64,000 nt of DNA from the NCBI GenBank assembly GCA_003170275.1, contig PNAM01000106.1, forward strand, positions 36,052 through 100,051. Reading direction: 5' to 3'. The notes under the pieces are model-generated. The model was not told the origin of the DNA. It did no database searches and saw nothing but the letters and a program-made list of their open reading frames with translations. The position numbers were made by a program, and so were the translations under genes. Below, one piece after another: positions 29,672-38,127 of the stretch (the stretch's first letter is position 1; each line of letters opens with the position of its first letter). Origin of the DNA: Myxococcales bacterium (GTDB lineage Bacteria; Myxococcota_A; Polyangia; Palsa-1104).

Positions 29672-30972
29672 GCCGCGTCGTGTCGATGACGATCGCGCTG
29701 TGCGTCGCGCGCGTCGCACTGGCCCAGAACGGGTCGCCGCTGCTCTCGATGGATCAGGCGGTGGCGATCGCGCTCACCCGCAACCACGACGCGATCGCCG
29801 CGCGGCTCGACATCGACACCGCGCAGCTCGATCGCGTGCAGGCGGGGCTCTATCCCAACCCGATCTTCAGCTACACGCTCGGCAACGTGGTGCTCGGCCC
29901 GGCGAACCCGCAGGGCACTCCGCCCACGGTGATCGATCCGGGGGCGTTCGGTCAGACGGTGCACTCGCTCGGCCTCAGCGAGGTGATCGACGTGTGGGCC
30001 AAGCGCAACGCGCGCCTGCGCGCAGCCGATCGCTCGATCGAGCACAAGAGGCTCCAGGTGCAGGACGCGCTGCGCGAGATCGTCTTTGCGGTGCGCTCCG
30101 CCTTTGCCGACGTGCTGCGCGAGCAGTCCGAGTACTCGCTCGCCAAGGAGACGCGCGCCCGCTACGACGAGACGGTGCGGCTGTCGCGCGCGCGCTTTGC
30201 CGCCGGGGACATCTCCGAGGCCGAGCTGAAGAAGGTCGAGCTCGAGGGGCTGCGCTATCAGAACGGCGAGATCGACGCCGAGATGGAGCTCGATCTGGCG
30301 CGCCAGAAGCTGGCCGCGTTGCTCAGCCTGGGCGAAGCCGCGCAGCTGCCCATGCTCGAGGCCGAGGCGCTGCCCGATGCCAAGCGCACCCCGTACGTGG
30401 TCGCGAAGCTGATCGATCAGGCGCTCGCCGATCGGCCCGACGTGCAAGCCGCGCGCGTCGCCAAGCTGCTCAGCGAATCGACGCTCGCGCAAGCGCGCCG
30501 CGAGGCGTTCCCCGACATCTCGCTCGGGCTCACCTTCACGCACTCGGAGTTCACCGTCTCGGGCGACAACCCCAACTCGCTGGCGCTCTCGCTGTCGCTG
30601 CCGATCCCCACCTTCGATCGCAACCAGGCGAACATCGGACGCGCGCAGGTCGACATCCGGCGCGCCGAGAACGACGCCAAGCGCCTGGTGATCGTCGTGC
30701 AGCACGAGGTCGCCGACGCCGCGCGCAAGGCGCTGCGCTCGGACCGGCTGCTCGACGCGTTCGAGGGCGGCATGCTCGACCGCGCCGACAGCTCGCTGCG
30801 CGTGGCGGAGAAGTCCTACAAGGCGGGTGCGGTGTCGCTGCTCGAGCTGCTCGAGGCGCAGCGCACCTATCTCGAAACGCGCGCGCAATACCTGCACGCG
30901 CTGCACGACTACCGGCAGGCGGTGATCGACGTGCTACACGCCGTCGGCGCCGTTGATAGAGGTGCGAAGTGA
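29668..30972 (+). CDS. TolC-family outer-membrane efflux protein (CzcC-like)
   Basis: 434 residues from GTG 29668, which overlaps the pump gene's stop. It has a signal peptide (VVSMTIALCVARVALA) and two repeats of the TolC barrel and coiled-coil fold. Visible landmarks are LSMDQAVAIALTRNHDAIAA, LYPNPIFSYTLG, a long helical pair, and SYKAGAVSLLELLEAQRTYL near the C terminus, the standard OEP signature. It forms the outer-membrane exit duct of the tripartite pump. The order pump, duct, adaptor differs from the more common czcCBA order. Confidence 0.93.
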   Translation: MSRVVSMTIALCVARVALAQNGSPLLSMDQAVAIALTRNHDAIAARLDIDTAQLDRVQAGLYPNPIFSYTLGNVVLGPANPQGTPPTVIDPGAFGQTVHSLGLSEVIDVWAKRNARLRAADRSIEHKRLQVQDALREIVFAVRSAFADVLREQSEYSLAKETRARYDETVRLSRARFAAGDISEAELKKVELEGLRYQNGEIDAEMELDLARQKLAALLSLGEAAQLPMLEAEALPDAKRTPYVVAKLIDQALADRPDVQAARVAKLLSESTLAQARREAFPDISLGLTFTHSEFTVSGDNPNSLALSLSLPIPTFDRNQANIGRAQVDIRRAENDAKRLVIVVQHEVADAARKALRSDRLLDAFEGGMLDRADSSLRVAEKSYKAGAVSLLELLEAQRTYLETRAQYLHALHDYRQAVIDVLHAVGAVDRGAK

Positions 30973-30983
30973 GGAGCGAAGTG

Positions 30984-32096
30984 ATGCGTGTGTGGTGGTG
31001 TGCGATCCTGATCATGGGCGGCTGCTCGTCGGGCGGCGGTACCGAAGCGCCGGGCGGTGGCGGCGGCGAGCACGCCAAGGACTTCATCAAGATCGAGCCG
31101 GGCAGCCCGCACCTCGACTTCATCAAGATCGAGCCGGTGACGGAGAGCGATGCGGCCACCGCGGTGTCGTTGACCGGCAAGGTCACCTTCGACGAGGATC
31201 ACACGCAGCGCGTGGCCTCGCCGATCGACGGGCGCGTGATCGCGCTGCTGGTGAAGCCGGGCGACAAGGTCCGGGCGGGCCAGGCGCTCGTCGAGCTCTC
31301 CTCGCCCAACGTCGGACAGCTGCAGGCCGACGCGCAGAAGGCGCTACAGGACCTGAGCGTGCAGACCAAGGCGGTCGAGCGCGTGCACAAGCTGCAGGCG
31401 GACGGCGCGATCTCGGAGAAGGAGGTCGCGCAGGCCGAGGCCGACTTCAAGAAGGCGAAGAGCGACGTCGCGCGTACCACCGCGCAGCTCAAGTCGCTCG
31501 GCGTCTCCGCCTCCGATCCGGCGGTGAGCGTTGCGCTGCGCGCGCAGATCAACGGCGTGCTGGTGGAGCGCAACGTGCTGGTCGGTCAGGAGGTGCGCGC
31601 CGATGCCGCGATGCCGCTGATGACCATCACTAGCCTGGAGACGGTGTGGGTGATAGCGGACGCGTATGAGCAGGACCTGAGCCTGGTGCAGGACGGCGCC
31701 GGCGTGAGCCTGCACGTGCCCGCCTATCCGGGCGAGGCGTTCCCCGGCGTGGTGTCGCACATCGGCGACGTGGTCGACAAGGACACGCGCACGGTGAAGA
31801 TCCGCTGCTCGGCGCCCAACAAAGATCACCGCCTCAAGCCCGAGATGTTCGCCAAGGTCGATCTGCAGAACAAGACCGGCAAGAAGGTGGTGGTGATCCC
31901 GTCCAAGGCCGTGATCAACGACGGCGAGCTCACCAAGGTGATCGTCGCCACCGAAGGCAACGTGTTCCGCGGCCGCAAGATCGACGTCGGCCCCGAGGTC
32001 GACGGCAAGATCCGCGTCCTGAGCGGCCTCCAGGCCGGCGAAAAAATCGTCACCGACGGCGCCATCTTCCTAAAACGCGAAATCGAAACGAATTAG
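30984..32096 (+). CDS. RND periplasmic adaptor lipoprotein (CzcB/HlyD family)
   Basis: 370 residues from ATG 30984, chosen because GAGGAG lies 7 bases upstream and it gives MRVWWCAILIMGGC, a lipoprotein signal. After a Gly-rich linker come the barrel-sandwich/lipoyl half (VASPIDGRVIALLVKPGDKV), a coiled-coil hairpin (LQADAQKALQDLSV to VARTTAQLKSL), and the beta-barrel and membrane-proximal domains. It joins pump and outer-membrane duct. A short duplicated phrase, DFIKIEPG and DFIKIEPV, occurs just after the linker. The 3' end shows a clear C-ending codon switch. Confidence 0.92.
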   Translation: MRVWWCAILIMGGCSSGGGTEAPGGGGGEHAKDFIKIEPGSPHLDFIKIEPVTESDAATAVSLTGKVTFDEDHTQRVASPIDGRVIALLVKPGDKVRAGQALVELSSPNVGQLQADAQKALQDLSVQTKAVERVHKLQADGAISEKEVAQAEADFKKAKSDVARTTAQLKSLGVSASDPAVSVALRAQINGVLVERNVLVGQEVRADAAMPLMTITSLETVWVIADAYEQDLSLVQDGAGVSLHVPAYPGEAFPGVVSHIGDVVDKDTRTVKIRCSAPNKDHRLKPEMFAKVDLQNKTGKKVVVIPSKAVINDGELTKVIVATEGNVFRGRKIDVGPEVDGKIRVLSGLQAGEKIVTDGAIFLKREIETN

Positions 32097-32101
32097 GGAC
32101 G

Positions 32102-32590
32102 GTGCTACGGTTGGGGATGCTTGGCGGCATGTTTCGCGGCGCCTGGTCGATAGGCTACGAGATCTTGCGGCTGGTGCTGCGGCGGCCGGTGTTTGGTGTG
32201 ATGGTGGTGCCGATCGATGGGGATGGGCGGTTGGTGCTGATGCGGCGGCGTGACACCGGGACCTGGGGGCTGCCGGGCGGGATGGCGGAGTGGGGCGAGC
32301 GCGTCGAGGAGACGGCCGCGCGCGAGCTGCGTGAGGAGACCGGCTACTGCGTGCGACGCGTGGGACGGCTGGTCGGCGTGTACTCCGATCCGGCGCGCGA
32401 TCCGCGCATGCACTCGATCTGCGCGGTGCTCGAGGCCGAGGTCGAGCCGACCGCGGACACGCCGCTCAATCCGCTCGAGACCATCGAGGTGCGCGCGTTT
32501 GCGCTCGACGCGCTGCCCGCGGAGCTGGCGTTCGACACGCTGCGCATCGTCGACGACTGGCGCGCCCGAAAGCCGGCGGTGGTGGCCTGA
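32102..32590 (+). CDS. Nudix hydrolase
   Basis: 162 residues from GTG 32102; ATG 32117 or 32129 are alternatives without a decisive ribosome-binding site. The Nudix box is complete: G-x5-E-x7-REL-x-EE-x-GY, running from GGMAEWGERVEE to REETGY. The substrate is a nucleoside diphosphate linked to another group and cannot be told further. The N-terminal ~30 residues (GGMFRGAWSIGYEILRLVL) are mildly hydrophobic. Its TGA overlaps the ATG of the cytochrome gene (TGATG). It starts 5 bases after the adaptor gene but with a strong reversal from C-rich to G-rich codons. Confidence 0.93.
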   Translation: MLRLGMLGGMFRGAWSIGYEILRLVLRRPVFGVMVVPIDGDGRLVLMRRRDTGTWGLPGGMAEWGERVEETAARELREETGYCVRRVGRLVGVYSDPARDPRMHSICAVLEAEVEPTADTPLNPLETIEVRAFALDALPAELAFDTLRIVDDWRARKPAVVA

Positions 32591-34473
32591 TGAAGCGCGC
32601 GCTGTTGGCGCTGGCGCTGCTCGCCGGTTGCCATCCGCCGGCGGCGCGCACCGTCTCGAGCTCGTCGTCGCAAGCGGGCGGCGGCGAGCCGCGCGCGGGC
32701 GAGGTGGCGTCGAACATCGTGCGCGGCGACTACGCGGGATCGGCCGCGTGCCAGAAGTGCCACGCCGCGATCTACGCCGATTGGTCGCGCGCGCCGATGC
32801 ACAACATGACGCGCGTGCTGGGCGCGGCGACCGTCGTGCACGCGCCGTTCGCCGGCGAGCAGTTCCGCTTCAAGGACGACGTCGTGACCATGGAGCGCCA
32901 CGACGGCCAGCGCTACATGCGCCTCGCTAGTCGGGACAAGGACACGCAGGTCTATCGCGTCACCAAGGTGATCGGCGGGCACCACCGAGAAGACTTCGCG
33001 GGCGTCGAGATCACCGACGAGCCGGGCCGCCCGCCCGCGCCCGGCGCGCACGAGCACGTGCTGCCCGCCACCTACATGATCAACGCCGGCGCCTGGCGCT
33101 ACAAAGGCTACTCGGTCATGACGCCCGAGCGCCCCGGCTTGCGCGCGGGCGCCATCTGGTCGCGCGCCTGCATCTTCTGCCACAACACCGAGCCGTATCT
33201 CTCGGACATCCTCGGCGCGCTGGCCGGCCCGTCGACGCCCGCCTATCAAGGCGAGGTGGTCGACTCCATCTTGCCCGACGCGCGCCGCTGGTCGTTCCGC
33301 ATCACCGACGAGCCTGCGCTGGCGCGCGCGCTCGCCGACGAGGTGGCGTTTCTGCGCAAGCGGCGCCCGGCCGTCGACGCGCACCCGATCGCCGAGGTGC
33401 TCGCGCAAGCGGTGAAGACCACGCGCGCGTCGTTCGACGAGCCGCAGTTGGTCGAGGTGGGAATCGGCTGCGAGTCGTGCCACGGCGGCAGCCGCGAGCA
33501 CGTGCGTCACGTCGGTGTTACGCCCAGCTACGAGCCGCGCGCCGCGTTCTTGCAGGTGGTCGCGCCCGCCGCGTCGCCCTCGCCGTCGCCGGATGATCTG
33601 CGCGCGCAGCAGATCAACCGCATCTGCGCCCGCTGCCATCAGGTGCTGTTCACCAAGTACCCGTGGACCTGGGAGGGCGCGCCGCGCAACGCCGATCCCG
33701 GCGGCAGCAACATCAACTCCGGCGAGGGGCGCGACTTCCTGCTCGGCGGCTGCGCGAGCCGCATGAGCTGCGTCACCTGTCACGATCCGCACGCGCCCGA
33801 CAACCAGCGGCGCATGCTCGAGCTCGAGGGCGCCAAGGGCTCGGCGATCTGCCAGAAGTGCCATCCGCAGTACACCACGCCCGAGGCGGTGCGCGCGCAC
33901 ACGCACCACGATCCGGCCGGCGCCGGCGGGCAGTGCCTGAGCTGTCACATGCCCAAGAAGAACATGTCGCTCGAGAATCGCCTGACGCGCTATCACCGCA
34001 TCGGCTCGCCCACCGACGCGGCGCGCGTCGAGAAGGACCGCCCGCTCGAGTGCGCGCTGTGCCACGCCGACAAGACCGTCGCGCAGCTGGTGGACACGAT
34101 GGAGTCGTGGTGGAACAAGAAGTACGATCGCGCGGCGCTGCGCACGCTCTACGGCTCGCTCGACGCCAACGTCGTGCGCGCCACGCTGCAGGTGGGCAAG
34201 GCGCACGAGCAGGCCGCCGCGCTGACGCTGGCCGGCGAGGCGCGCGATCGCGACGCGCTCCCGTTGGTCGTCGCGCAGCTCACGCACCCCTATCCGATCG
34301 TGCGCTACTTCGCGGTGCGCGCGCTCGAGGCGATCCTCGGCCACGACGTGGCGATCGATCTGTTCCGCGACGACGCGCTCATCCGCGCCGACGGTGAGAA
34401 ACTGCTCGGGCGGCCATTGGGGCCTGGCGCGCCGTCACCTGCCCCAGTAGGTGCCCCCGATGGGGAGGAATAG
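32590..34473 (+). CDS. Octaheme c-type cytochrome lipoprotein
   Basis: 627 residues with eight CxxCH haem sites: CQKCH (54-58), CIFCH, CESCH, CARCH, CVTCH, CQKCH, CLSCH and CALCH. The signal MKRALLALALLAGC ends in a lipobox Cys14, so the protein is lipid-anchored and exported. HMPKKNMSLENR after site 7 and the ECALCH region fit the cytochrome c554/NrfA-like multihaem group. The last ~130 residues (VRATLQVGKAHEQAAALTL to GHDVAIDLF) look like HEAT-type helices. It may be an electron carrier or a reductase; no catalytic CxxCK or P460 site was found. Cytochrome c maturation genes are not in the window. Confidence 0.9.
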   Translation: MKRALLALALLAGCHPPAARTVSSSSSQAGGGEPRAGEVASNIVRGDYAGSAACQKCHAAIYADWSRAPMHNMTRVLGAATVVHAPFAGEQFRFKDDVVTMERHDGQRYMRLASRDKDTQVYRVTKVIGGHHREDFAGVEITDEPGRPPAPGAHEHVLPATYMINAGAWRYKGYSVMTPERPGLRAGAIWSRACIFCHNTEPYLSDILGALAGPSTPAYQGEVVDSILPDARRWSFRITDEPALARALADEVAFLRKRRPAVDAHPIAEVLAQAVKTTRASFDEPQLVEVGIGCESCHGGSREHVRHVGVTPSYEPRAAFLQVVAPAASPSPSPDDLRAQQINRICARCHQVLFTKYPWTWEGAPRNADPGGSNINSGEGRDFLLGGCASRMSCVTCHDPHAPDNQRRMLELEGAKGSAICQKCHPQYTTPEAVRAHTHHDPAGAGGQCLSCHMPKKNMSLENRLTRYHRIGSPTDAARVEKDRPLECALCHADKTVAQLVDTMESWWNKKYDRAALRTLYGSLDANVVRATLQVGKAHEQAAALTLAGEARDRDALPLVVAQLTHPYPIVRYFAVRALEAILGHDVAIDLFRDDALIRADGEKLLGRPLGPGAPSPAPVGAPDGEE

Positions 34474-35451
34474 GATCCGGTTGGCCTGCGCGCCCATCGC
34501 GGCGTAGAGCAGCTTGGGCGGCTCGTCCATCGGCTCGTCGGTGAGGCGGAAGGTCGCCCAGTGGATCGGCACCAGCTCGCGCGCGCCCAGCTCGTGGAAC
34601 GCGCGCGCGGTCTCCTCCGGCGCCATGTGTTGCGGGTGCATGAACCAGCGCGGCTCGTACGCGCCGATCGGCAGCATTGCGTAGTCGATGCCGGGATAGC
34701 GCTTGCCCACCTCGGGGAACGCGGCCGGATAGCCGGTGTCGCCGGCGAAATAGAAGCGCTGCCCGCCGGCGTCGATCACGTAGCCGCCCCACAGCGACTG
34801 GTTCTGATCGGTGGCGGTGCGCTGCGACCAGTGCTGCGCGGGCACCAGGTGCACCGTCGCCGCGCCGCCGTTGCGGCCGTGCACCTCGGTCGACTCCCAC
34901 CAGTCCAGCTCGGTCACCTGGTCGAGCCCGCGCGCGCGGAACCAGCGCCCCAGCCCGATCGGCACCACGTAGTGCACCGACGGCCCGAGCGCGCGCACGC
35001 TCTCTTCGTCCAGGTGATCGCGGTGGCTGTGCGAGATCACCACCAGATCGATCAGCGGCAGATCTTTTCTCGCCACACCCGGCGCCGCGAAGCGTTGAAA
35101 CAGCCCGCCGGTGTCGTCGCCGAAGTGCGGATCGGTGAGCATCGACAGCCCGCCCGCCTGGATCAGCACCGTCGCGTGTCCGATCCAGGTGATCGAGAGC
35201 TGCTTGCCGGCGTTCTCGCGCAGCCTCTTGCCGTCGTTCTCGACGAACGGCGCGCGAAAGCCGCTGGGCGTCGGGTCGTGCGGCTGAAGGCGCCACTTGA
35301 GCACGTCGCGCACGCCAGTGCGCTTGGGCCACTCGCCGGGGTTCTCGAACTGGCCGTCGTGCCACTCGGGCGACTGCGGATATTGCGGATGCAACGGCGC
35401 GTGCCCGGCGCAAGCGGCGAGGAGGCAGGCGATCGGAAGCGCGCGGCTCAA
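34435..35451 (-). CDS. Metallo-beta-lactamase-fold lipoprotein (NAPE-PLD/UlaG-like)
   Basis: 338 residues. Start TTG 35451 overlaps the stop of the channel gene (TTGA) and yields the lipoprotein signal MSRALPIACLLAAC. The fold shows ITWIGHATVLIQ, the zinc motif SHSHRDHLDEE near 188-200, the ligand Asp in YFAGDTGYP, and a final His in VPIHWATFRL. This set resembles N-acyl-phosphatidylethanolamine phospholipase D and ascorbate-phosphate lactonase relatives. A phospholipid-type substrate at the membrane is plausible. It is probably cotranslated with the Kir channel, and overlaps the end of the convergent cytochrome gene by 39 bases. Confidence 0.88.
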   Translation of the reverse strand: MSRALPIACLLAACAGHAPLHPQYPQSPEWHDGQFENPGEWPKRTGVRDVLKWRLQPHDPTPSGFRAPFVENDGKRLRENAGKQLSITWIGHATVLIQAGGLSMLTDPHFGDDTGGLFQRFAAPGVARKDLPLIDLVVISHSHRDHLDEESVRALGPSVHYVVPIGLGRWFRARGLDQVTELDWWESTEVHGRNGGAATVHLVPAQHWSQRTATDQNQSLWGGYVIDAGGQRFYFAGDTGYPAAFPEVGKRYPGIDYAMLPIGAYEPRWFMHPQHMAPEETARAFHELGARELVPIHWATFRLTDEPMDEPPKLLYAAMGAQANRILFLPIGGTYWGR

Positions 35452-36332
35452 ACGTGGTGTTCGGCGGCCAGCGGCTGCGTGTCGTGGAATTTCGTGTAGT
35501 CGATCTGCATCTTGCCGTTCGGCAGCGGGCTCATGATGTCGACGAAGCGGTGATTCCAGACGATCTCGTCGGCGAAATAAGTGTGACGCGCATGGACCTG
35601 CTGGGCAAACGTTTCGTCGATGCCGATGATCGACACCATGAACGTCGCGTTCGCCTCCTGGAGTTGCGCGGTGGTCTGCCCATACAGCGGGCTGTCGGGC
35701 GTCACCTGGTGCAGCGCCGTCCAGCTCAGCGCGAAGATCGCCGTGCTCGGCCGCGCCAGCTTCAGGTCGACCATGCGGCGGACGACCTCGCCTTCCTTGG
35801 TGACCTCGCGACGCAGCATCACCAGCCGCATCTGCGCCTCGACCACCTGGTTGCCGCGCTCGTTGGCCACGCGCAGGGTCAGCGACTGCACGCCGTCGCG
35901 GTTCGACATGGTCAGCACGCGCGAGAAGACGATGCGCGCGGTCGGCCGCGAGAACTTGGCGAACATCAGGCCGGTGGCCATGGCCATCGACAACATGCCG
36001 ACCAGCGCTTCGACGGTGACCAGCGCGTTGGCGTAGATCGACTGCGGCACCATCTTGCCGTAGCCGATGGTGGCCATGGTCTGCACGCTGAAGAAGAACG
36101 AATCGAGGAACGAGCGGCTCTTCGCGTTCTCGATCGCGTCGGGATCGAGCAGGTAGAGCAGGGCGAAGACGGTGTTGATCGAGACGTAGACCGCCAGCAG
36201 CGTCAGGATCAGCCGGGTCCACGAGATGGTCAGCATGTGGTGGTACACGTCGCTCAGCGGGCGCTGCTTGAGCCCGATGCTCTCGACGCTGTCTCGGATG
36301 TTGCGCGGGCGCGAATCGACAGGCTGCGGCAC
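35448..36332 (-). CDS. Inward-rectifier-type potassium channel (KirBac)
   Basis: 294 residues: slide helix and TM1 (about 35-62), pore helix, selectivity filter TIGYG (88-92), TM2 (about 103-125), and a C-terminal immunoglobulin-like cytoplasmic domain (SLTLRVANERGNQVVEAQMR; MVDLKLARPSTAIFALSWT). This is the full KirBac layout; it conducts K+ through the inner membrane and is gated by the cytoplasmic domain. The start is a GTG. It is followed, with a TTGA overlap, by the lipase-like lipoprotein gene. Kir channels respond to phospholipids, so the pairing is suggestive. Confidence 0.92.
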   Translation of the reverse strand: MPQPVDSRPRNIRDSVESIGLKQRPLSDVYHHMLTISWTRLILTLLAVYVSINTVFALLYLLDPDAIENAKSRSFLDSFFFSVQTMATIGYGKMVPQSIYANALVTVEALVGMLSMAMATGLMFAKFSRPTARIVFSRVLTMSNRDGVQSLTLRVANERGNQVVEAQMRLVMLRREVTKEGEVVRRMVDLKLARPSTAIFALSWTALHQVTPDSPLYGQTTAQLQEANATFMVSIIGIDETFAQQVHARHTYFADEIVWNHRFVDIMSPLPNGKMQIDYTKFHDTQPLAAEHHV

Positions 36333-36334
36333 GA

Positions 36335-36352
36335 CGACACTATATCGTGTCG
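36335..36352. promoter_or_regulatory. Inverted repeat at the start of the Kir channel gene
   Basis: CGACAC-TATATC-GTGTCG, two 6-bp arms around a TATATC spacer, lies 2 bases upstream of the channel's GTG. On the minus strand the same bases include TATAGT, which could serve as a -10 box of a nearly leaderless transcript. Operator or promoter role is inference. Confidence 0.35.
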
Positions 36353-36362
36353 GGAGCGAAAA

Positions 36363-36452
36363 TCAGCCGGTGAGCGCCAGACAAAAAGCCGCTGCTCCCA
36401 GGATGGCGAGCAGGACCCACGGCAGGTTTCGGGCTCCACCTTGCGTCCTCAT
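36363..36452 (-). CDS. Possible 29-residue single-helix membrane peptide
   Basis: MRTQGGARNL then PWVLLAILGAAAFCLALTG: a short basic head and one hydrophobic helix, in the 260-base gap between the acyl-CoA-ligase-like and Kir genes, same strand as both. Hydrophobic short ORFs with charged heads are often real small proteins, but no convincing ribosome-binding site precedes it. It is listed as a candidate only. The rest of the gap holds an AT-rich patch with the palindrome AACGAATTCGTT at 36501-36512. Confidence 0.3.
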   Translation of the reverse strand: MRTQGGARNLPWVLLAILGAAAFCLALTG

Positions 36453-36592
36453 GCGACCGGGTAATCGCAAGGTACGCGCCACCCCGAAGGCCGGAAAATG
36501 AACGAATTCGTTAATAATTACCGACGTGCAACCGAGCGTAGGCGGGGGGAATCCGGAGGGTGCCGGGGACAACTGACCCCAGGCTGGACCTG

Positions 36593-38080
36593 CTACGACG
36601 TAGTGGGCGGCGCGAGGTCGTCGCGGATGAACTCGATGCGGCGCGGAACCTTGTAGGGCGCCAGGTTCTTCGCGCAGTGATCGATCAACTCCTCGGCGCC
36701 GCACTTGCCGAGCACCACCACGCTGGCGACCATCATCGGGCCACCGAGCGGGTCGGTGATCACGCGCACCGTGGCGCTCTGCACCTTGGGGAACGACTCG
36801 AGGCAGCCCTGCACCTCGCCGAGCGCCACCCGCTTGCCGTCGACCTTGACCAGCTGGTCCTCGCGGCCGGAGAGAAAGATGCGCCCGCTCTTGTCGATGC
36901 TGCCGAGATCGCCGGTGCGCAGCCAGCCCGCGCCGTCGAAGCCGCCCACCGGCACGTCGCCGTTGCGGCCGCGTCCGACGCCCGCGCCGATCGCGCTGCG
37001 CGCGCACGCCTTGGAGCGAACCCACATCGGACCTTCGCCCGACGCGGACAACGCCTTGGCGCCGGTGCCGACCTTGATCTCCACGCCGTCGATCGCCTTG
37101 CCGACCGAGCCGGCCGCCGAGGACTTCCCATGGCCCAGCCGCTCGCACGCGACCAGCCCGGTCTCGGTGGTGTGATAGACCGGCAGGATGCGCACGCCCC
37201 AGCGGGTCTTGAACGACTCCGCGGTCGCTTCGGGCAGCGTCGAGCCGCCCGACAGGTAGCGCGCGCGCTTGATCTTGAGCGCCTTGGCGGTCGGCAGCTT
37301 GGCCAGCCCGGCGTATAGCGCGGGCGTGCCGGGCAGCATGTCGATCTCCTGCTCGCGCAACAGCTTGACGATGCGCTTGGGCGCCACCTCGTCCTCGAGG
37401 TAGAGCGTCGCGCCGAAGCGCAGCGCGAGCGCGAGCCCGAGATCGAAGCCGTACGCGTGATACAGCGGCACAGTGGTGAGGATGCGATCTTCGGGCGTCA
37501 CGTCGAGCGCTTTGGCGATGTTGACCGCGCCGGCCTCGAGGTTCTCGTCGGTACGCAACAGACCCTTGGGGTCGCCCTGCGAATCGTTGGTGAACAGCAC
37601 CACCGCGGCCTTGGGCGGCGTCTCCGAGGTCTGCTTGTAGATGGAGCAGGTGAGCAGCGTGCCCTGCAGGCGACGGCGCGACTCGAGCGCCTCGCCGTTG
37701 GCACCGCGCGCGCGCTCGTCTTCCTTCATCGCGCCCGGCTGCTGCTGCGTCTCGACGCCGCCGCGCGGGCGGGTGATCAGCGCGCGCAACGGCGCGTGCG
37801 TGAGGATGAGCGAGAGGTCACGCGTGCCGGTGGTGGGATCGAGCGGGACCACCGTCGCGCCGATCTTCGACAGCGCGAGCGTGAGGATGGCGAAGTCGGG
37901 CACGTTGCCGAGCATCAGGCCCACCCAGTGGCCCTTGGCGATGCCCATCGCGCCGAACTCCTGCACGCGCCGCTCGACGCGATGCGAGAGCCCGCGCCAG
38001 GAGAGGTACGTGTCGCGGTAGACGAGCGCCTTCGCGCTTCCGCGCGTGTGCGTCGCCTCAGTCAACCACTTGTGCAGCAA
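36593..38080 (-). CDS. Acyl-CoA-ligase-like AMP-binding protein, C-terminally shortened
   Basis: 495 residues of the ANL superfamily. The Walker-like A3 loop is degenerate: VLFTNDSQGDPKGLL rather than TSGTTGxPKG. A5 YHTTETG, A7 GWLRTGDLG and A8 GREDQLVKVDGKRV are present. The protein stops at VPRRIEFIRDDLAPPTTS, before the A10 segment whose Lys completes adenylation. No frameshift restoring it was seen downstream. It may have lost adenylation, or use only the thioester step. The substrate is unknown. The first ~130 residues are normal for the family. Confidence 0.82.
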   Translation of the reverse strand: MLHKWLTEATHTRGSAKALVYRDTYLSWRGLSHRVERRVQEFGAMGIAKGHWVGLMLGNVPDFAILTLALSKIGATVVPLDPTTGTRDLSLILTHAPLRALITRPRGGVETQQQPGAMKEDERARGANGEALESRRRLQGTLLTCSIYKQTSETPPKAAVVLFTNDSQGDPKGLLRTDENLEAGAVNIAKALDVTPEDRILTTVPLYHAYGFDLGLALALRFGATLYLEDEVAPKRIVKLLREQEIDMLPGTPALYAGLAKLPTAKALKIKRARYLSGGSTLPEATAESFKTRWGVRILPVYHTTETGLVACERLGHGKSSAAGSVGKAIDGVEIKVGTGAKALSASGEGPMWVRSKACARSAIGAGVGRGRNGDVPVGGFDGAGWLRTGDLGSIDKSGRIFLSGREDQLVKVDGKRVALGEVQGCLESFPKVQSATVRVITDPLGGPMMVASVVVLGKCGAEELIDHCAKNLAPYKVPRRIEFIRDDLAPPTTS

Positions 38081-38127
38081 CGTTCCTCCTCTTCCGGCGT
38101 GACCCAGCTTAGAGTATTAACACCGTG

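Noticed and set aside
36363-37148. Long minus-strand ORF across the gap and into the ligase gene
   Set aside because: It is a shadow of the acyl-CoA-ligase-like gene; only the short peptide at its end has its own start.
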